This document shows, in pieces, positions 57,701 to 64,000 of a stretch of DNA of 64,000 nt. Position 1 is the stretch's first letter. Every line of letters starts with the position of its first letter. Location: the NCBI RefSeq assembly GCF_900496995.4, contig NW_024470326.1, positions 806,001 to 870,000 of the forward strand, read 5' to 3'. The DNA is from Aquila chrysaetos chrysaetos (taxonomy: Eukaryota; Chordata; Aves; Accipitriformes; Accipitridae). Both the position numbers and the translations under genes were made by a program. The notes under the pieces were generated by a model. It worked only from the letters and a program-made list of their open reading frames with translations. It searched no databases and had not been told where the DNA came from.

Positions 57701-57968
57701 CATACCCATTCGTCTTCGCAGTCTTTTTGTATTGTCTGCGTATCAAATATTGTCTCAGGAAACACATTCACCCCCCCACCAGCATCAGCCATTTCCAATT
57801 GCAGGCTGAGGTATTTCCCCTCTTGGAGCAGACATTGTGTAAAGCTGCCCCATATGTGGAAACACACTTCAGTGCTGCATAGGCATTTGGGCTAAAACCC
57901 CCCACCAGGCTAGTTTTTCAGAGAGACAGTTTCAGAGTGGCAAAGCCGATTCCGTACATAAATGCTTG

Positions 57969-58560
57969 TGCTGGTTTTGGCTGGGAGACAGTTCATTTTC
58001 TCCATAGAGGCTTGTGTGGGACTATGTTTTGGATTTGTGCGGAAAACAGTGTTGATAACACAGGGATGTTTTAGTTACTGCTGAGCAGTGCTTGCACAAT
58101 GTCAAGGCCTTTTCTGCTTCTCACGCTGCCCTGCCAGCGAGTAGGCTGGGGGTGCACAAGAAGTTGGGAGGGGACACAGCTGGGACAGCTGACCCCAACT
58201 GACTAAAGGGATATCCCAGACCATATGACATCGTGCTCAGCAATAAAAGCTGGCAGAAGAAGTAAGGAGTGGGCGGTGTTGGAGTGATGGCGTTTGTCTT
58301 CCCAAGTAACTGTTACGCATGATGAAGCCCTGCTTTCCTGGAGATGGGTGACCACCTGCCTGCCGATAGGAAAGAGTGAATGAATTCCTCCTTTTGCTTT
58401 GATTGTGTGCCCAGCTTTTGCTTTACCTGTTTAACTGCCTTTAACTCAACCCACCAGTTTTCTTACTTTTCCTCTTCCAATTCTCTCCCCCACCTCACCG
58501 CTGGGGACTGAGTGAGTAACTCTGTAGTGCTTAGTTGCTTGTCGGTGTTAAACCATGACA
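57969..58560 (+). mobile_element. Solo ERV LTR
   Basis: It starts TGCTGGTTTTGGCTGGGA and ends ..TTAAACCATGACA, 592 bp. It includes tgttgataacaca, ggacacagctggga, ccatatgacatcgtgctcagcaataaaagc (TATA-like near 58240), and tttaactcaacccacc near the 3' end. It is related to the fragment at 12855. I see no clear target duplication. Confidence 0.8.
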
Positions 58561-59135
58561 AACAGATACTCCACAGCTCTCTGGGACCCGATTCCAGTGC
58601 TGGACTGTCCCCCTGGTGATTTTTTATTATTATTCTTTATGTCAAGATAGTCAAGCATTACACAACTCAGTGCAAGACATCGTAGCAGGGGAAGATGACC
58701 TTCATGTCTTTTAACTTTCTTTAGCTGATTGCACGCAGGGACACTGTAGATAGTCCATGGGGTCTAGCAAGTGATTTCTCAAACCTGAAGGTAGTCATCT
58801 CTTCCTCGGTTGTGTCGCCTTCTGGGCTTCATTGACTACAGACCATGCTTTGACTATTTCCCTTTAATATTATATAGGTCAGACACAGCTTGAAGTAGCT
58901 ATTTGCATTAAAATACTTAGGGGCACTGAAGATGCTCTAGAGTACAAAGATATCATGGTGGGGCAGGACCTAACAGGAATGCCTCAGGACACCTTTCCCC
59001 TTCTTGAGGAGGATGAAAGCCAGGCTGGACAGTGTAGTTTTGTTTGAGCAAATATGGGATGCCTTTGCTCAGGCAACCACGTACCCCAGTGGGACATTTG
59101 GTACTATTTGGGGCTATTTCACATACTCTGTAGTA
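58561..59135. other. No gene recognised
   Basis: AT-rich spacer downstream of OR pseudogene 4. It would contain that gene's 3' untranslated region; no clear signal chosen. Confidence 0.35.
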
Positions 59136-60073
59136 TCACTTTGTCCGTAGGAGTCTCTTCAAGGCAATTCTCACTTCCTTATTCCTCAGGCTATAAATGA
59201 CAGGGTTAAACGTGGGGGTCACAACTGTGTAAAGCAGGGCAAGGTATTTGTCAGCATCTACAGAATCCCTTGACCGTCGCTTTAAGTAGGTGACTGTGGC
59301 TGAGCCGTAGAAGAGCGTCACCACCCCGAGGTGCGAAGAGCAGGTGGAAAAGGTTTTGTGCCTGCCCAGAGCTGAAGGTATTTTCAGAATTGCCCTGATA
59401 ATTTGAATGTAAGAAATCACTATTAAGGAGAAGGGAAGGATTGCAAATACCAGGATGATGGCGTACAGCATCACTTGGTGCCAGAAAGTGTCGGCACAGG
59501 CCAGTTCCAGCAGAGGGGGAACATCACAGAAAAAGTGGTGAAGGTCATGGGACGCACAGAAGGGCAAAGTGAACACCTGGTAGGTCTGTCCGACTTGCAC
59601 TGGAACGACAGCTATCCACGACCCCACCACCAGTCTGATGCAGAGACCCCTGCTCATGATGAGGGTATAGTGCAGGCGGTGACATATGGCTGTGTAGCGG
59701 TCGTAGGCCATGGCAGCCAGGAGAAGGCATTCGATGCTGCCCAACAAACCAGGAAATACAGCTGGGCAGCACAGCCAAGGAAGGAGATCCGGCCATCTTC
59801 CATCAGGAAACCCACCAGCATTTTTGGCAGAGTGACTGACGTGTAGCAGACCTCCAGGAAGGACAAGTTCCTCAGGAAGAAATACATGGGACTGTGCAGG
59901 CTTGAGTCCACCACTGTGATGAGAGCAATCAGGCTGTTGCCTGTGAGGACCACAAGGTAGATGACCAGGAATACTGCGAAGCACAGGACCTGCAAGCTGG
60001 AGTCGTCAGAAAATCCCAGAAGAATGAATCCAGATCCGACAGTGTGATTCTCCAAGCCTTTTCTTTGGGACAT
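59136..60073 (-). pseudogene. Olfactory receptor pseudogene 4, single frameshift
   Basis: It would encode a ~313-residue class II OR of a different subfamily from the OR14-like pair (resembling OR6/OR10-type receptors, not certain). The start is ATG 60073 (MSQRKGLENHT, with an N-glycosylation site). Hallmarks are SPMYFFLRNLSFLE, MAYDRYTAICHRLHY, HHFFCDVPPLLELACAD, RHKTFSTCSSHL and NPVIYSLRNKEV, with the stop at 59136-59138. The frame breaks once near 59742-59750, in ctggtttgttggg, where one missing T would account for it. Every other part is open, so this could be a very young pseudogene or a base-calling error in the assembly. It lies outside blocks A and B. Confidence 0.85.
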
Positions 60074-63000
60074 TTTCCCTATACAGAGCAATCCAAACAA
60101 CAGGCTCTTAGAGGATGCTGATGGCCTGTCCACCACCACACACACTTCAAGCCTAGAGAAAGACTACAAACATCCACATACATGTGATTGCAGGGTTAGG
60201 CGAGCTTGACCAAGATCGGCATGAATGTTTGCAAACCTAACATGGGTTGCTTGCTGCAGGGAGGTTTGTAAAGCGAGGAGAGAACAGAATCCTTGACCCT
60301 GAATGACTGGGGTTTGTCATCTGCAGAAAAGAAACTTGACTTTCTTTTTTAGAGAATAGAATACCTGGTGACAGTTGAGAAAAAAGGCAGAAAAGGGATA
60401 AATACTAGCCACTTCAGCAACAGTCTTGCTTACATTCCTTGTTCGGATCTTGTAAGAGCTGCTTTTAGTGTAAGACAATTAAGAAGAAATAGGGTGCAAA
60501 GGAGGAAAGGGAGGAAAAAGGGGAAGGCAGAGCAAGGCAAGGCATGACTTGATTCTTAGACCTTAGTGAGAGAGATCAGTCCCAGCTCTCCTCTCTCACA
60601 TGTAAGAGCTCAGCCCCTGATGCTGTGTCCACGCACAAAGATCTGGGAGACTATCTTAGATCCGAAGCATTAATTTTACATGGTGAAGGGTGAATCCCAT
60701 CAGAAGTAAAACAAGCTGCTATCTGCCAGTGAATCCAGTGACCCTGAGGCATGCATGGGACATTTTAACAAGACAGAGCAGCAGCAGTTTTTGCATAAAT
60801 CACAAGTTTTCAGGGTGCTAAAAGACATTTTTATGCAAGCAATCAAATAGCTTCATGTAGTTTTCAGTCATATAGAGAAGAAAGTGATCAAAAGTGGGTG
60901 ACGGCCCCACGGTACCCCATTTTCCTGAACAGGTCAGGCTTTTATAACTTCTGAATGAGTCCTGAATAATTCCGCATTCTTAAACTTGCTGCTCTGTCAC
61001 TTGGGTTTCTGAAGAGCTTACAAATCCAGCTGAGGGCCCGTTCGCTCTGATCCCAAGCCTGCAATGCTTCCCAGTCCCCTGCAAGCCCTCGTAGAGGCAG
61101 AGCAATGCTCTTGCTGCCTGGGGAACTGAGCCTTCCCTTTGCGTTTCTCACCTTCTCAGAGCATAAAGACTTCTTGCTGGACACACCTGAAGGATGTGAG
61201 CCACAAGCAAGCAGCACTGCACTAGGGGGGTCACTTCTTAGGAAGAAGTGACTCAGCTGAAAGACGTTTAAGAATCTCAGTCTGACATGGGGAAGCAATA
61301 TCCTCTTCCCAGCAGAGGACTGAGGATGCTGGCTGTGTCTCTCCAGCTATCAATAACACCCTTTGAGAAGTCTTCTTAAACTCGGATGCATTAATGATGA
61401 GAACAATGGGTCAGAAAACATGTGATAAAAGCATTCAGATTAGCCAAGTGAAAATTGCAGGGCAGTTTTCTCACAAGAAATATTGGAATTCAACAAAAAC
61501 ACATGGTCCTAATAGTTTGGTTTTTTTCCCAAGGTATTCCTGCCTTTTTCCTGTGAGTTTTATCCATCTCCTAAGGGTGCAATTCAACATTTACATCAGG
61601 GTTTGCGTGAGGCAAAAGTCACCATGATTGTTTCCTAATCTACCTACTTATTCATATACATGTACAGAAAAATGAAATACTTTTATTTTCTGAAAAAAAC
61701 CCTGTGACTTACCCACATTTATTTTAAATTAATGCTTTAACTCAAAGCTACTACTTACATGCAGATTATCCACATACCAGCATTTCCTGCTTGTTTCAAA
61801 ATGTTCTCAAGCATACACCCTATTCTTTTTAACTCTGGGATGTGTCAGTGCTTCCCAAGATCACAGGTAGAGCACAGTTCAGGCTAGCTTTGCTCACGGG
61901 AAAATGCCAGAGTACTTCTTACATGGTGACTATCTCACGGGCAGCATTTCTCAAAGCTGAAGGAAGCTCGTTCCAGTGAGCTCAGCCAAGCTGGATAGAT
62001 GCTTCAGCTGCTTCTGGTAGTGTCTGTGCTGCCACACTATCTCCGTATTCCAGGGCATGCCAAAAGGGACTTACTGTTGTCAGGAGCCAAGAGGCAGGAA
62101 CACGCTCCTCAGTCCATGATGCTGCAGGAGGCAGTGCTTACCTTTTTTCGCTCCTTCTTTCCCCTGGAAACCACCTGGGTATGGTTCTCCGGACACCTCT
62201 CTGTCACTCTCACCTGGTTATAAGACAGTTAGTAAGCAGCCTCAGGAGAGAAGGTGGAGATGCTGGTGCTGCCACTGCTCCTCCCTGGATGCCCATGGCA
62301 CCATGAATGATTTGAGAAAGACTGTCAGAAGCATGGGCGTTAGCCTGACTAGCAACTTCCAGCATAACTATAGGTCTTTAAACAGTAGAAAAACTGAGGC
62401 ATGAGGTTTAGCTGCTCAAAGGACAAGTGCCAAACTTGTGGAAGGAAAACCAAACCAAACAAAAAAGGCAAGCAGAAAAGAAGCCTATTCAACCTGTGCT
62501 TAACTTCACTGTGCAGCAACAGAAAAGGCCTCTCTGTACCTCCACCTCCCCGGGTCCCATGTTATCCTCAAGGCGGAGGTGGCCCTGAGAGCTTGAACTC
62601 TGTTCTACGGAATAAAGTGAAGAAGGTCTTCAAGAACATGGACAAAGGGCAATGAACTAAATCTGAGATGGGCCGTGAGAGACATTTTTCTCTGATGCGG
62701 CTAAATCTGCTTCTGAAGAGGAGCGCGCTAAGCTTCCTGGGTATTTAGTGCTGAGAGAGAAAAGTGAAATTTCTGATTGCCAGCTAACAGAAACTACTCC
62801 ATAAGGAGATTCAAATGGTAATTAGCAGGTCCAGTGGGTCATTTAGCTCCTTTTTAGCTCCTCATTTAGCTGAGGAGCATGACACTGTTGATTAGTTTTA
62901 GCCTGCTTTCAGTTCATTCTGTTATTTTGGGTATCTCTCTTGAAAATCAGCCCACAGCCTTTCTTCCACCAAGATGCTGCCCCTCTAATGATGGGAGAAG

Positions 63001-64000
63001 GGAGTGTTCCTTGGAGGTTTCCCCTGTGTGGGGACACTGTGACCACAGATGAACTCCCTAGCTCTCTCCGAGGCTGGTCAGCACAATTTTGTCACATCTT
63101 TAAGCTGTGACCTAATCTGTAGAGGGGAAACTAGCTCTAGGAAGCTGGCTTCCTAAGGAAGAAGACATCCGTTTTTTGTCTGCTGTTCATGCCTGCCTGT
63201 GTATGTAGAGAAGCCATGCGGGCTTTCCAGAGTCAGGGTGCCACTAGCATGTGCTCCTCCGTTACTGCTCCCTGCAGACACTGTACAGGAGAGCCCTGTA
63301 CAGTTGATTTGTTGATCTCATAAAACTGAATACTTTGTTGGGCACAAGAAGCCTCTCACTTCACAGATACCTTGAAGCTTCATCACAAGCAGATCCCATC
63401 ACAGGTGGCCTCAGCTAAGCCTGCAGGATTTCTCTGCCTCCTCCTTGCCCATACCATCAGATACTTTTCTTTTTACTCCCTAGCACTTGGTGCTGGTACC
63501 GCATGAGAAGGGAAGGTGCTGGGAGCAGCGGCTGTAGCAGTGGAGCTGTTAGCAAAGGGCTGAGAGGATCCTAGCAGCCAAAGTCCACCTCGAAACACAA
63601 CCTCAAGAGCACTGGGGCTGTTTCCAGCCAGACTGACCTTTTCCTGGTGATGGATCTGTCTGCAGGGATTATACAAACCCCATGTGCGATCCCAGAATTG
63701 CTCATGGGGGCAGAAGGAATGAAGTCCACGCATATACAACCACGGTGCGAACACGCACACCCCCACTCCTGCAAGTCCCAACACACTGTCCACACTACAC
63801 GTGCACACACACGTATGGAGATCTCACACTTCTCATTCAAAAGGCATTGGTCTATAGCAAAAAAATTAATAATGAGGAAAAAAGCAGTCCCCTCAAAACT
63901 CCATGCAAGGTGACAACTATGGAGGGTGTCAGCTCTTTTGTTTCAGCTAAGATGGCAGAGCAGAGCCTTTTCTGAAGAGCTGGCACCCCGCCAGGCAGTC
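60074..64000. other. No gene or repeat recognised
   Basis: Nearly 4 kb with no repeat family I can name. The one frame worth noting is 62401-62655 (+), 84 codons from ATG, Lys- and Cys-rich at the start (CSKDKCQTCGRK) with a proline run in the middle. I see no matching family, and its coding status is doubtful. Confidence 0.35.

Noticed and set aside
62401-62655. 84-codon Lys/Cys-rich frame as a small gene
   Set aside because: It is short, has no recognised family, no paired splice or promoter signals and no second copy in the window; it is mentioned only within the flank description.

Overview
The window looks like bird nuclear DNA. The support is: olfactory receptor (OR) sequences of the intronless vertebrate type, one pair resembling the large avian OR14-like (gamma-c) group; many CR1 non-LTR retrotransposon copies, one ending in the CR1 hallmark (ATTCTATG)n tail; several avian-style endogenous retrovirus (ERV) LTRs; and GC-rich satellite DNA. 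I see no intact host protein-coding gene. Four OR loci are present and all are broken. The best open reading frame anywhere is the integrase of an endogenous retrovirus.

Layout. 501-7574 is arm A, holding OR pseudogene 1 on the + strand. 7608-8085 is a short repeat (D1). 8705-8990 is a minus-strand CR1 relic. 9963-10347 is repeat C1, which abuts block B1 (10348-16305), itself made of unknown sequence, CR1 relics and an LTR fragment. 16306-18590 is a satellite array with a ~31-bp monomer and a ~1.0-kb higher-order repeat, invaded by a 265-bp alpharetrovirus-like solo LTR. 18600-27837 is a gammaretrovirus-like ERV: env remnant, LTR, tRNA-His primer site, gag, pro, pol, and an env split by another solo LTR. 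27838-30440 is a second array of the same satellite. 30441-34966 is an antisense LTR-like piece followed by a nearly full-length CR1. 34969-35357 is repeat C2. 37399-44508 is arm A', an inverted copy of A carrying OR pseudogene 2. 44540-45125 is a truncated OR. 46375-47645 is degenerate telomere-like DNA followed by a 64-bp minisatellite. 48293-54248 is block B2, a direct copy of B1. 54409-58560 holds LTRs, CR1 relics and older copies of B and D pieces. 59136-60073 is OR pseudogene 4 on the minus strand. 60074-64000 holds nothing I can name.

Interpretation (inference). This is a repeatedly rearranged OR cluster, possibly near a chromosome end. Segmental duplication copied blocks A (inverted), B (direct) and C, and retroelements and satellite filled the breakpoints. 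The most unusual object is the satellite-ERV-satellite block. It has env sequence next to satellite on both sides and a single LTR between an env remnant and gag, as expected from a tandem provirus whose outer ends were replaced by satellite.

All similarities were judged by eye; no alignment or database search was run.
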